This document shows positions 29,784 through 41,392 of a DNA stretch of 64,000 nt, piece after piece. The position numbers and the translations under genes are program-made. Location: the NCBI GenBank assembly GCA_037577475.1, contig CM075186.1:27991334-28055333 (forward strand). Reading direction: 5' to 3'. Within the stretch, counting starts at the first letter, position 1. Each line of letters opens with the position of its first letter. Source of the stretch: Chaunax sp. Z400 (Eukaryota > Chordata > Actinopteri > Lophiiformes > Chaunacidae). The notes below the pieces were generated by a model. It was not told the origin of the DNA, did not search any database, and saw only the letters and a program-made list of their open reading frames with translations.

Positions 29784-31232
29784 GATAAGATAAGATAAGA
29801 TATTCCTTTATGAGTCCCATAGTGGGGAAATTCTCAATATTATAGTAGCACAGTGGGGAGGGGATAATATTTTTTTAAAAATACAAATACTTTAAACGAG
29901 GGGTAAAGTGTCTCAAAAATATTGCACAAATACTATAACGAGGGATATAAAGTGTCTCAAAGTATTGCACAGACAAAATATACAAGATATTGTGTGGTCT
30001 ACTGGGAGCAGTGCTGGTTGTATAATCGAACAGCTGCAGGAAGGAAAGACTTGTGATAAACTCCTTCACACACTTCAGGTGAAGCAGCCTGTCGCTGGGC
30101 TCACCAGGGGGCGGAGATGAACAAGGACCAGCCGCTCCAGGGTCTTCATCAGGTGGGATGTTAGAGCCACCGGCCTGTAGCTGCTGAGGTCCTTTGGGTG
30201 CGGAGTCTTGGGGACAGGTACCACGCAGGATGTTTTCCACATTCGTGGCACATGTGTTCAACTATCCCACACAGATGGTCGCGCAGGACTTCAGGAGCCT
30301 GGAGCTGATGCCGTCCGGACCTGCAGCCTTCCTCGCCTTCATCTTTCTAAGCTGATTCCTCACCTGGAGTGTTGTGAGGGACAGGGTGGAGCAGGGGGGC
30401 TGTGTGCTGGAGTATGTGGACGGGGGGGTTGGGCTGATGAGATGACAGTCGTAGGAAGGGAGGTGGAGGTGGAGGTGGAGGAGGGGGTAGGGCAGTGCAC
30501 TGGAGGTGCAAATGAGGGGGGTTGCAGCAGATCCTGGCTGGGCTGGGGGAGGGGCAGATGACTGATCAAATCTATTGAAGAATCAGTTCAGATCATTCAC
30601 CCACTGTTGGTCCCCCACAGCCTGGGAGTTTGGTTCCTTGTGGCCAGAGATGGTTTTCAGGCCTTTCCAAACTCCACTGATGTTGTTCTGTTGCAGCTGA
30701 TCCTCCATCTTCCTCCTGAAGCTGTTCTTCCCCTCCCTGATCTTCCTCCTTAGCTCCTTCTGTACAGTCTTCAGCTCCTCCTTATTTCCTGACTTAAAGG
30801 CCCTCTTCTTCTCCTTGAGGAGAGCCTTTATGTCAGGGTTAATCCACGGTTTGTTGTTGGAAAAACACCGTACAGTCCTGGTGGGTACGGTGTTTTCCAC
30901 ACAAAAGTTAATATAGTCTGTAATACAGTCAGTGAGACTGTTGATGTCCTCCCCGTGGGAATCACAGAGTTCCTGCCACACAGTTGTATCAAAACAGTCC
31001 TTCAAGGCCTCATCAGCCTCGTCGGACCATCTCTTCACTGTGCGGGACACAGCTGGTTGCCTGTGTACGAGAGGTTTGTACAAAGGCAGGAGATGAACCA
31101 GGTTGTGGTCTGATCTTCCCAGGGGAGGGAGGGTTGATGAGGTGTATGCCTCCTTGGTGTTGGCATAAAGTAAATCCAGGACATCACAGGCTGCTTCAGC
31201 GTTAGCAGAGGGGGGGATATACGCAGCTACCG
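29784..31232 (-). mobile_element. Degenerate non-LTR retrotransposon (LINE; endonuclease/RT junction, RT core and 3' tail)
   Basis: The minus strand from 31251 to 30583 is one open frame of about 220 codons with the post-endonuclease region of a fish LINE (PPLGRSDHNLVHLLPLY, then NNKPWINPDIKALLKEKKRAF, Arg/Lys-rich linker). Further 3', in shifted frames, are RT pieces: KAAGPDGISSRLLKSCA (about 30265-30345) and a later block matching LSSYRP..LTSHLMKTLE (about 30130-30200). The 3' end (29784-29990) has a typical teleost LINE tail, read on the plus strand as GATAAGATAAGATATTCC. RT core motifs between these are missing, so the copy is internally deleted and frameshifted and cannot be active. L2-like is the likely clade. 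Confidence 0.85.
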
Positions 31233-31238
31233 CGAGGT

Positions 31239-31491
31239 ATATATACAACATGTAATATATACAACATATATATTACATTACATGTGTATATACAACATGT
31301 AATATATACAACATATATATTACATTACATGTTGTATATACAACATGTAATATATACAACATATATATTACATTACATGTATATATACAACATGTAATAT
31401 ATACAACATATATATTACATTACATGTTGTATATACAACATGTAATATATACAACATATATATTACATTACATGTGTATATACAACATGTA
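31239..31491. repeat. AT-rich minisatellite, 47/48 bp unit, more than five copies
   Basis: ACAACATGTAATATATACAA recurs at 31245, 31292, 31340, 31387, 31435 and (partial) 31482, giving alternating spacings of 47 and 48 bp. The unit is nearly palindromic (ACATGTAATATAT against ATATATTACATTACATGT), so hairpins are possible. It abuts the 5' side of the LINE at 29784-31232. Confidence 0.9.
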
Positions 31492-31499
31492 ATGAATAA

Positions 31500-34270
31500 T
31501 GAAGGCCCAGCATTGTGGACGATGGCCCAACTCTTGGACAGAAAGAGCCTGCTGCCAAATGAAACAGCTGGTCCCCATACAAAGGTGATGAAAGTCAATA
31601 AAATGTCTGGTATGTTGTGAGTGACTCTCACTTCACACGAGCACGGCCAAGCATGGACCATGATCTTTTTACCTATACTGCCTCATTAATAACTAAAAGG
31701 GAACTCATAGAGCACAAACTTCTGCCAAGGCCTTAAGTCTTCTTTTCTCTTCTATGTGTGGATGTATTTCCAAAAAAGTATTAGAATCATGTCAAACTAG
31801 AAAATGTGTGTCCAAGGACACAGATGCCTCTGCTACTGCAAAAACTCAGTTTGTGTTGATGTGGATAAACCATAACCTCTATTATGTGTATGTGAGCAAA
31901 CTGACGTGAAAATTAAGTTCAAATGTGCCTAAAATGGAACGAAGCAAATTGATTTGTAATCCATTCTTTACAAAACGCTGTTCGACATCATATGTAGACG
32001 TCACACTAGACCCCTGAGCTGCAGTGTTAAATGTCCATCTCTTTTGCTTGCAGAACTCCTGCTCGCTATTTAGAATCTGACACTGGAGCGGCGTTGTTCT
32101 GCCGTCATCTTGTTCAGTGTGAACAAACAACAGGCATCACAGAGTCTACGTTGCGGTGCTGTTGTGTGTTCTCTGAGTAAAAAGGCCCACTCTCTCTGGA
32201 GCCAGGGAGGAGGGGCCAATCAGCAACTAAATCCCACTCATTGAAAAAGAGTTTGAGTATCTGCCCCATGATTCAGAGCCACCTTATGCCCCGCCCCTCC
32301 ACAAGGTTACACAAAAATCAGTTAATCATTTGCAGTGAAATTCTGTTCCAAGTCAAACGGACATCTGACCTCCTTGGTGGAGGAAATACCGTGTTGGTTA
32401 AAAACCACACAGTACAGTCAGGGCCCATCGGTCCCACCTGATCTTCCTGAGCTCCGTCTACACAGGCAGCTGTCTGGTCAGCTGTCTGGTCAGCTGTCTG
32501 GTCAGCTGATCTATTCCTCTATCAGCAACCATCCACCCCACCAACCTGAGACAACATAAGAAAAAACACTTCCAACATCAACCCTTCATTATCCACAGAT
32601 TAAAATGAGCTTAATCCAAATATTTGCAGCACATTTTATAAGTCAGACACTCACTGGATCTCCTCCAGTCTTGTGAGCCCCTCCAGAGCAGCCAGGAGAT
32701 CTAACATTATGTCTGTCCTGATTGTCTCATTGCTGTCATGACATCATTTAGCCTGGAACATAAAGGGTCAAATGTTTCGTTCACTCAGACCTTCTGAGAA
32801 ACTGTTACTTTGGTTCCAATCTAGGAGCACCTTAAAGTAATATCCAAATATACACCAATGTAAATATGTATTTATTTACTCTATGAACAGCCTTGACATT
32901 TGTCGTCTACGCTGACTTGGCAGCCCGTCTCTGAACAGAAGTTTACAACTTAGCACTATGAGAGAAGCAGGGGTGGGGGGTGGGGGGTATTTATGATGAC
33001 CTTCATGTGGAGGTAATGATTTGCTGGTACGATGGGCTGCAGCAACTTTGGCTGTAACGTGAGCTGCCAACCAGTACTTTTGACAGCGGTAGTGCCAGGA
33101 AATGCATGACATCATAAGTAGATCAGATCCTTGGAGAGCTGCTGGATATGAGTGTGACTAAAGAGACTTAGTGCAACTGTAGCAGTAAAAGACATCCATC
33201 TGAAATATCTTTGCAGGCTCATATCGACATATTAAATTGACAGCATGAAGAGTAGCTGCAAACAGGTTACATTATACTTTCTTGAAAATCACTTGGCAAG
33301 CTCAGATGTATTATTGATACATTTTTATAACTAGAGTCAGTAGTGGGTATACCTCTGCCAAGACACACCAGCTCTCCAGTTATTGTCTGACGGCCAAATT
33401 AAAACACAAATTGAAAACACAATTCTGTTCTCTGTCAAAGTTTCTGCAAATGTATATAAGAAAATGTCTTAATTTGTGAGTAGTAAACAATGTATTATAC
33501 AGAAAACATGACCTGTCTACATAATCTAGATCTGCATTGAATTGCACATTGTTGTATCATACTTAGGGAATCTCTTATGGACATAAGAGGCTTCCTAAAC
33601 ATGATTTTTTACCTTAAAAAATATCAATATGAGTGAAAACCAAGAGTAAATGAATCTATTTTCATGACCATTCAGTAACAACATCATAGAGTAGTGGGTT
33701 GTGTGTACACAAGAACCTGGCTACATCAATCATCACAGGAGCTGCAGACATTTTTGGTGCAGAGGGGGTCATGCTGGGTCTGCATCTCTGTCAGACTCCT
33801 GATGTGGATCCAGAAGAAAGTTGGGTTATGGCAGGCGTTTGCTGGTGTTTTTTTTATGGTGGCTTTGTTTCTCTGATTTCTTCTGCAACTCTCACAAGCC
33901 TTTATACCTTAAAAGCCTATTTTTAGTGTTTTTTTTGCAGAATTTACACCACAGCATTTAATAAGACACATGATTGTAATGTAACTTTAGATACTAAAAA
34001 AACAGTCCAACAACAAACAGAATTATTTTTTTAAAACTTTTTTTATTTAATGTCCAAAAGTTAACAAGAGAACATTTGTGTAGTTCAAGGTTTGTTCAGG
34101 CCTACAGACCCAGATCAAGACCAGACTACTGTCTATACTGTATCTATAGGAGGACCAGTTTGGGTTTTACACCTGAAAAGTGAGACCACTTTCTTTGGCC
34201 TGACTTTTCTGGTGTCGCCAAGTCTTTTCCATTTGGTTAATCCTGACTGATATGAGTCTCTATTCCTGAC
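31500..34270. other. Intergenic stretch with no supported gene
   Basis: Contains only the 12 bp tandem repeat and unassigned sequence. Two overlapping plus-strand open frames at 33694-33926 (one reading SIITGAADIFGAEGVMLGLH) have no splice or start support and were not called. Confidence 0.5.
32467..32508. repeat. 12 bp tandem repeat
   Basis: CAGCTGTCTGGT occurs three times in a row, then CAGCTG. Each unit carries a CAGCTG E-box core. Confidence 0.85.
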
Positions 34271-34277
34271 TGTAGAT

Positions 34278-35323
34278 CTAGAACCATCTCCTGTACCACT
34301 TCTTCTTCTTCTTCTGGTTCTGGCTCTCGAGATCTTTCAGCTGGGACACCATGGCCTTCTCCTTCTCCTCCCGCTCCTGCTCATTTTGCAGAAGAGTCTT
34401 CTTGAGAGCCTCTGCCTCCTGAAGGAGAGACGACTTCTCTTCCTGCCATTGGATCCGACTGCTGTCCAACTGATTCTCAGCTTCCTTAAGAGCAGCCTTC
34501 AGGGTGTTAAACTCCTTTTCCTGCTGCTCAAGCTGAGCCTCATAGGAAGCTCTGGATTTCTCTGCCTCATTCAGCTGGGATACCAAGAAACTCTCCTTCT
34601 CATCAAACTCTCGCTCCTTCTTACTCAGTCTTTCTAAGAGATTCTGTCTCCTGAAGGAGAGATGACTTCTCCTCCTCCCATTGGATCTGATTGCTCACTG
34701 ACTGATGCTGAACTTCCTTAAGAGCAGCCTTCAAGGCGTTAAACTCCCTTTTCTGCTGCTCAAGCTGAGCCTCATACAAAAGATCTGGATCGTTCCGTCT
34801 CTTCTAACAGGGAGGTTTTCTCCTGCTGGAGGTGGAGGCACAGATCTTCAGACTTGTTCCAGGCAGCTTGCAGTTTTGCAGTCTCTGCAAGGGATTCATC
34901 CAGCTGGGCTTGATGGGAGGCCTGCGTTCTTTCCACAGCCTTCATAGTATCTTCCTTTTCTTCCCGAGGAGCGTTGTCCATCTTGGTCAGTTGCATTTGG
35001 AGCTTCTTGAGTTCAGCCCTCTCCTGCTGGAGATCCTGCTCCAGGTGTTCCTTAACTTTAAACATCCACTGCAGTTCGTCTTCAACGTTAAAGCAGTGGC
35101 CAGTCTGCTGCTTAAGGTCGACCTGAAGCATAGACATCATCTTATTGAATTTTACCAGCTCTGAATACAGAAACTTGACTTCCTCTGAGGAGTTTCCCTG
35201 TGTGGCCTCAGCAGGCCAGGCTTGATGGGAAGCCCCCTGCTGCAGATCCTTCCTCAGCTGTTCCTTCTCTGTATACACCCACTGCAGTTGGTCTTGAAGG
35301 TTATTGCAGTTTATTACTGCGTT
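34278..35323 (-). pseudogene. Coiled-coil protein C-terminal segment with two frameshifts and a basic-aromatic tail
   Basis: The minus strand is open from 35323 to a stop at 34772, then continues in other frames to a stop at 34278. The protein is rich in Glu, Gln, Lys and Leu heptads (for example DLQQERAELKKLQMQLTK), and ends KKKKKWYRRWF. Two near-identical modules of about 77 residues, each starting YEAQLEQQ and followed by LKAALKE and EEKSSLLQE, lie in tandem. The first contains an extra base near 34774-34782 and another near 34627-34642 compared with the second, so the frame is broken twice. No intron signals explain the shifts. This suggests a pseudogene, or sequencing errors in a real terminal exon. 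The segment could belong with the LRR-like exons upstream on the same strand. The family is not recognised; generic coiled-coil similarity to myosin or golgins is not evidence of homology. Confidence 0.5.
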
Positions 35324-35704
35324 TTATCACAAAGATATTAATAAAACCTGCTAAACACACCCGTCTATAGACCTCAGAGGGTTGAGAAGAATCACCAGTT
35401 TTCTGGATTCTTTCACTCACATTAAGAAATAATAGTGAAAGATGAATTAATGAGCTGGTTTTGAGTCCATTTTACTTGACAGGTGCATGGAATGAGTGTT
35501 TGACACTGATTTGAAGAGATGTGAAATTTTTCTGAGGCCTCGATCAGAAATCTGACAAAGTGTGATTAACTGACTGCACTGGCAGATAAATTCACTTATT
35601 TTTAGTTAGAAATTACCCCTCAAAATGTTATTTTTTCATGTTTTCAAAGGTTTTCAGTTATGAGAACTGATCAGTGCTAATTCCCTGATATATCCATCAA
35701 TCAT

Positions 35705-35890
35705 AGCACATAGCAGTCCCCAGTTCCCCCAGTCCACATGTCGAAGTATCCTTGAGCAAGAACCCCAATTTGCTCCCCGGTGCAGTAAAGGCAGCCCACT
35801 GCTCCTCAGGGATGGGTCAAATGCAGAGGACAAATTTCACTACATTGTACTGTGTATAATTGTATGTGACAAACAAAGCTGATTCTTCTA
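35705..35890 (+). repeat. Teleost dispersed repeat
   Basis: GTCGAAGTATCCTTGAGCAAG, GGCAGCCCACTGCTCCTCAG and AAATGCAGAGGACAAATTTC are parts of a well-known abundant fish repeat. A short related piece (GAAGTATCCTTGAGCAG) occurs at about 16952. Confidence 0.65.
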
Positions 35891-36460
35891 TTCGGTGGTA
35901 TTATTTAATGTGGCATGAGGCAGATCTGAGTAAAGCTACGTCACCATATTGTCTATGCTTTGCACTGGGTGCAATGACAGTACAACTGATTATGATATAA
36001 CTCATGGTGATATCATATGTAATGCATGTATTGTGCACACACTCATTTCTTCTGTCAGAGGCCTGAATGCTAACTGAGAGGGTTCTTATGAGAGGAAATG
36101 ATTTATTGACAATTGTGTTGGAGATATTCCCTCTCTGAGTGCTTTCTAGTTTAAAATGCATTACTTTTAAGTAATAAGTCCTTAACACTTGAAGAAGCAA
36201 ATTATGTGTTTATGTTGACTTTCCCCTGAACATTTTATGCAATGACCAAATTAATAAATAAGGTTTATATCTATGTCTTTTATATCTAAGTTTGCAGTGA
36301 TTTATTTCATTTATTCACATTGATTCAACATGATGGACAAACACTGCATTAAATGTGACTGATGTTGACATATTTATGACATAAAATTAGATGGAAATTT
36401 TATATGTGACTAAAATACTTAATTCAGGGTTTGGGGCATATACGGTACTCCTGACCTTAC

Positions 36461-36539
36461 ACTGAGTCCTCTCTCACTGCTGTTCAACATTTCCACTAAA
36501 TCTTCAATCCAGTCCGACTTGAGAACATCTTTCTTGAAT
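36461..36539 (-). CDS. Candidate 79 bp exon, unassigned minus-strand gene
   Basis: Minus-strand acceptor GGTCCACAG and donor CAGT|GTAAGG enclose 79 bp with one open frame: FKKDVLKSDWIEDLVEML then NSSERGLS. The mix of charged and hydrophobic residues suits an amphipathic helix. The segment ends in phase 0. It is co-oriented with the coiled-coil segment that follows, but a direct join meets a stop, so at least one intermediate exon or a disruption would be needed. Confidence 0.33.
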
Positions 36540-37427
36540 CTGTGGACCAACCAAAGAGAAATGCTTATTAATTTTCACATGACTTGTTAGGAGTCTTACA
36601 CAGACGACTGACTGGCTGATATAATAATAATAATATGATTTTCACACTGACATAGAATTTGTAAAGAAAACCTTTGATAATGCATAAAAAACAGTTGTAT
36701 GTCTGTGTGTTGAACAAATTTCATAAGAAAATGAATTTTCTTTAAATTCTTCACATACTGTTGTGAAATTTAAAAGTTACCAAAGCAGGAATTTCAGTTT
36801 AATGACATTTGCATAACAGCATTCACATAAAAATGCCATTTTAATTTTAAAAAAAGGTTTTAAATTCCTCATCAACTAAATTCTGTTTGGATCATGTGAA
36901 CAATTATTATAATATATATATAATATAATATATAATGATTTCCATGTTAAAGGTGTTAGGAATTACACGTCTTTTAGTTGTCACTTGACACGAATGAAAA
37001 GAAGCAGAAAGCAGAATATCAGCCTGTCATGCACCTCTCCCCCCCTTATAGAGTTAGAAGGCCTTCAAAGGCAGGCAGCTTACTATAGGGATGACGAGCT
37101 GAGCATAGCTTGGCTGTCTGAAGGACACCTGTAGCAGGGCAATTAAAGTTCAACCACAGCAAGCTTACCCATGTAGCGAATAAGCCCCAACAAGAGGTCA
37201 ACATGCAGTATCTTTCCCAGTCTTGTGTATGTGGAGATTTATCAGGAATGGGAGGGTATGAGGAGTTAGAACATATCAAATGTGGAGCCCTTTGAGTTGA
37301 ATTCAGCTGCCTCCCGGGGGTTCAGCTCGGTTTTATTGTACGCCAAAATAAAATGTAGCACTTCAGATTCCGGAAGACTCAAGTATTTTTCTTTGAAGAA
37401 TGTTTGATAAAGTGTCGGTCAGAAGTC

Positions 37428-37628
37428 CAGACCTTTTTCTGGCCCAGGTCGGTCCCTTTTTTGATCCAACACTTTCCGAGCGACATCATGGCACTACCAA
37501 GAAAGAAATACACAATTAGCCTTTGAGGCTAACATTATTAAACCGTTAAAACCTCACTTCAAGTTCTCCCTGAAGGAGAGGCAGCCAGTGTTGTCCTCGT
37601 CTTCCCACCGGTTCCTCCTGTTTTCTCA
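37428..37628 (-). other. Two weak exon-like segments on the minus strand
   Basis: Segments of about 55-65 bp (roughly 37560-37628 and 37433-37493) have AG acceptors, and the first has a GTGAGG donor. A frame reading RWEDEDNTGCLSFRENL can be joined to one reading AMMSLGKCWIKKGTDLGQKK. The second lacks a good donor (GTCTGG). These may be further pieces of the LRR/coiled-coil locus or chance matches; I cannot decide. Confidence 0.2.
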
Positions 37629-38096
37629 CTAAAAGTAAGATGATCACAAGTCGTTTTGTTGATGTTACACAGCTGCTTCTGCAGAGATCATGTGAGGGGA
37701 AGTAGTCATTGCTCTCTTAATGAAATCCTGTAGTGTGTGATGAGACATTATTTTCTAATCTTGTAGTGTGTGCATGTTTGTGAGTCAAGAGAAGGTGTCT
37801 GTGGAGATTTTCGTTATGTGTGTGATGAACCCACTGCACATGCAGATGTGTTTGTAGCTGAAGCTCCATCACAGCAGATTGGGCATTAAGACTGAGACGA
37901 GACATCTGATTGGTCAGCTCTTATAGATGCTGAATATTGTTTCTAGTACTTCTGCTCAACCTTAACCATTAAAAATTAAATAATAAATTAAATGTCTTTT
38001 TGGATAGCTACGTAAAATACGTAGAGGATAGCATCAATGGCATATTAGTGTAACAATAGTAGAAATCAACCATATGAAAAAACATGTAGCTTTATA

Positions 38097-38220
<124 letters not shown>

Positions 38221-38330
38221 AGCTGTTATGCACAGAATTAACAAACCTGTCAACCTGTCAAACATGTCAACCGCAAAACGTTATGGTGGTTCAAAACCAG
38301 CATCTCATTAACGGTGTGTACAGTACTCAC

Positions 38331-38740
38331 ATCACTGACTGCACTCTTGGTGACTTGGTTAAAACATTGGCTATGTGTTTGATTCCAGTGTCTTTCAGAT
38401 TGCTGTCACTCAAACTGCAACACAAAAACATGAGTGTTGAATATTAGACCTGCATGCAAAATATTTCAGCCTTGCAGTCCATTGCAAACCAACCATTTAG
38501 TCAGAAGCACAGCAGAAATGGTGTAAGAAGTTAAAGGCCGACTTCTGCTAAACATAAGAGTAAAAATACAACACACTGATCTGTGACTGTAGTCTGAGAG
38601 GTGTAAACAACATGCACATTACACCATCAACTCCATATGAATTCAAGAGAGATTTCAAACAGAAAACACTGCAGGAAAAAGAAAACAATTTGAATCTTAC
38701 TCTAGTTTGTCACTTGTTACCATACTTCGGGCTCCGAAAA
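38331..38740 (-). CDS. Leucine-rich-repeat exon pair of an unassigned minus-strand gene
   Basis: Two splice-flanked segments, 38701-38740 (40 bp) and 38331-38414 (84 bp), join in frame across a 286 bp intron (GA|T junction) to read SMVTSDKLDLSDSNLKDTG and then IKHIANVLTKSPRVQSV. The LxLSDxNLxDxGIxxIAxxL pattern is a ribonuclease-inhibitor-type leucine-rich repeat, and 84 bp (28 codons) is a typical single-repeat exon of that class, as seen in NLR and RNH1-like genes. Only one repeat was found, so the protein family is unknown. This is the best-supported piece of the 34-43 kb minus-strand locus. Confidence 0.45.
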
Positions 38741-39689
38741 CTGAAAGTAAATAGTGACAAAAAAATGACAATGAAACAGCTTTATTGTTGAATTAGGAGC
38801 TAAGGTACAAAGACTCAGACTCAGAAAGACAGTATCATTGAGACAAATGGAATCAGCATGGTGTAACTGCAGGGCAGCTCTGTGTGACATTGGGACTGAT
38901 GAGTCAGGCTTATGAGGTAAGACAATCTACAACTCTGCATGATGCTGTTTGAGTTTAAGGATGGACAGCATGAGAAAAGGATGGAGCCTCTGTGTCTGAA
39001 AGTGAAGCCAAGGAAAAACGCCTTAAACCTGCATTCTTTCCAGCCCACCAGGGGGCGACTCCACTGTCTGACTGTATGTAACCTTATGAGAAAATGACCT
39101 TACTTCTAAGTCGATTCAGTATCTCAGTAAACAGTTTCTTAATAAGCTAATGGTCTTAGTCGCTAGTTTTAAGTCTCTTTCAATACAGCATAATGTTTAA
39201 TTTATAAATTATCGTCCCTTCAGAGTAGATCATCAGAAGCAGAACCAATTTCACCACACTGCCTATCTTGCAAAATTACCTTTATTTTATAATGCTTCAG
39301 TGCTCTATCACACAAACGGTTTGTGACAATGAGAAGTCATTGTAAGTAGCATTGTGTGTCCACCACAAATCATATTTCTCACATGAAGTAGAAGGCACAA
39401 ATATCAAACAGTAACTACAATTATGACAATGCATATGGAGCTAGATAAGGAAAATACGCTAAACAGTGACATCATAAATATTTTGCAAATTTTGATCTAC
39501 TTGTTCCTCTCTGACACACCTGGCTCAATAGATGTTCAAAGTATTCTTCTGCTGTTGGTCCACTTGAGAGTAAAATACATGGTGTTATTTAGGGTGCGGC
39601 TACCTTGTGATTGTCAAGTCACTATCGTGGTGTGTCTTCAGGATCTTAGATCAATCAGGATGGATAGATAATTAGTCTTTAAAACGGAA

Positions 39690-40560
39690 TTCATTATTAT
39701 AGGTGGAAAAGCAAAAAGACAGCAAATTGCAGCCCACCTCAGCTCCTTCTCCATCGCGCCCAAAGACCACATAAGAAACCTTGGTTTTATCATAGATGCT
39801 GACCTTAACTTTCATTGCCGTATCAATAATGTTACTAAATCATCTTTCTTCCACCTTAGAAACATATCAAAAATCAGAGGCTTTCTGTCAAACTCAGATG
39901 CTGAAAAATGGCTCCATGCATTTGTAACAAGCTGATTACACTGCAATAGGCTCTTTTCTAGACTTCCACAAAAATCCGTCAAACGATGACAACTCATCCA
40001 GAATACTGCAGCACACATTCTAACCCGCACCAAGAAAAATTCACACATCACTCCAGTTCTTAAATCCCTGCACTAGCTTCCAATTCACACAAGAATTGAT
40101 TTTTAAAGTCTATAAAGTGCTGAATGGCCCTGCTCCAAATTACATAAAAGCTTGTACCTTATGAGCCAACAAGACGCCTCCGATCATCAGCCAATGTCTC
40201 CTTGTCGTCGCTCGCATTAGATCAAAAGCAGGTGAAGCAGCTTTCAGCTATATGCTCCATTTCTTTTTGCTGTTGTTTTTTATTAGGTTGAGTAATCTGG
40301 TTTGTTGCTGTCGTTTTTATTATTATCATTATTATTATTATTTTAAACTGTAGAACACATGCATTGTCTGCTTCTGATTTTAATAGAACCACTGTGCACT
40401 TTAATTACCTATGCATATGTCTATCTGCTTATTTGTTTTTTGTCTGTTTGTTTTTTCTACATGCTCATATCTTATGTTTTTATACTTGTATTGCTCTTGT
40501 GAAGCACATTGTGTTGCTTTTTTATGTGCTCCATGAATAGGTTTTCTTCTTCTTCTTCTA
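39690..40560 (+). mobile_element. Degenerate LINE reverse-transcriptase C-terminus and 3' tail
   Basis: Plus-strand reading with several stops gives HLRNISKIRGFLSNSDAEK, then LIQNTAAHILTRTKK, ITPVLKSLH-LPI and similar blocks typical of the C-terminal RT domain of L2-like fish LINEs (39830-40260). The AT-rich stretch to 40560 with GTGAAGCACATTGTGTTGC resembles the 3' untranslated tail. Confidence 0.8.
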
Positions 40561-40929
40561 AGTAAACAAACAGGCGGTGGAAAGAGATGGGTCTTTGCTG
40601 CTGTTGTGTAATCTCTATGTAAAATGGGTTCTTGTTACAGAGACTCAGCCACAGGGACACAGCAGGTGACAGCAGGCTTCAGTCAGTGTGACGGTAAGCG
40701 CAACAGGTGGCCAGTCAGCAGAGGAAAGTAAAAAGCAAAAGCCCTTCCACATTTGGGAGTTGTCTCAATGTCAAGGTTTTCAGATTATTGACAGATTGAC
40801 ACCATCCACTATTCCATGTGTTAGAACTTCTGCTTCAAGTATTCCTCATGTGCTTTTGGTCATTAAATACTTCTAAGGCTCACATGCCATGAGCATCTAG
40901 CATTTAGCACTCGCGTCTCATATAACCAC

Positions 40930-41009
40930 CTGCTGGGCCAGTTGCTGGTCCTGGCTCTCCTGGAGACGGTGGCAAAGCTCCAATATCTGAGAAGATGCAT
41001 GAAGGTGGA
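40930..41009 (-). CDS. Candidate 80 bp exon, unassigned minus-strand gene
   Basis: A strong polypyrimidine acceptor (CTTTCTTTTCCAG) and a CAG|GTGG donor flank 80 bp that is open in all three minus frames. The frame with HLHASSQILELCHRLQES and then QDQQLAQQ looks like a coiled-coil sequence. Its phase does not join cleanly to the neighbouring candidates, so either an exon is missing or the locus is decayed. Confidence 0.28.
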
Positions 41010-41039
41010 CTGGAAAAGAAAGCAAGAGAAATTCTGAAC

Positions 41040-41105
41040 AGTAATAATAATACTAATACATTTTATTTATAAAGCGCTTTTCAAAATACTCAAAGACGCT
41101 TAACA
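41040..41105 (+). mobile_element. Short retroelement 3' fragment
   Basis: CATTTTATTTATAAAGCGC followed by TTTTCAAAATACTCAAAGACGC resembles the tail of common teleost LINE/SINE copies. Too short to classify. Confidence 0.45.
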
Positions 41106-41169
41106 TGTCCAGAAATAACAGGAGAATGACATGTCCGTATATCAGGGTTCACTTAAGTTCATATTCTAC

Positions 41170-41392
41170 CTTTGTTCCAGTCAGTGTGTTGCTGCGACAC
41201 AGTTTTTGTGGCAGCTTTAGAACGAGGGCTTGTTGTTTTTGAACCAAATTTTGCCCATCAGGTCCTCCTGAGGTCGTGGCTAATTGGACTAATGCTGGTG
41301 TGTAGTATGGGGCAGCCAGACCACATAGATAGAGGTACAGGGAGTCAAAGACCGTCCTTGGGTCTGACTTGGTTGTCCAGCGACATTTTAGA
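41170..41392 (-). CDS. Candidate exon of an unassigned minus-strand gene (74 codons)
   Basis: Minus-strand acceptor GATTCAG at 41393-41399, donor AAAG|GTAGAA. With the phase carried from the 43.4 kb exon the whole 223 bp is open (starts LKCRWTTKSDPRTVFDSLY, ends TGTK). No recognised domain. Continuing this phase into the next splice-flanked segment (40930-41009) reaches no stop, but the following junction at 38740 then does, so the gene model is not consistent all the way. Confidence 0.3.

Noticed and set aside
30208..30561. 117-codon open frame on the plus strand
   Set aside because: It is antisense to the degenerate LINE reverse transcriptase on the minus strand.
33694..33926. Two overlapping plus-strand frames with a hydrophobic C-terminal part
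   Set aside because: No splice sites, no consistent frame and no recognised family; a gene call would be unsupported.
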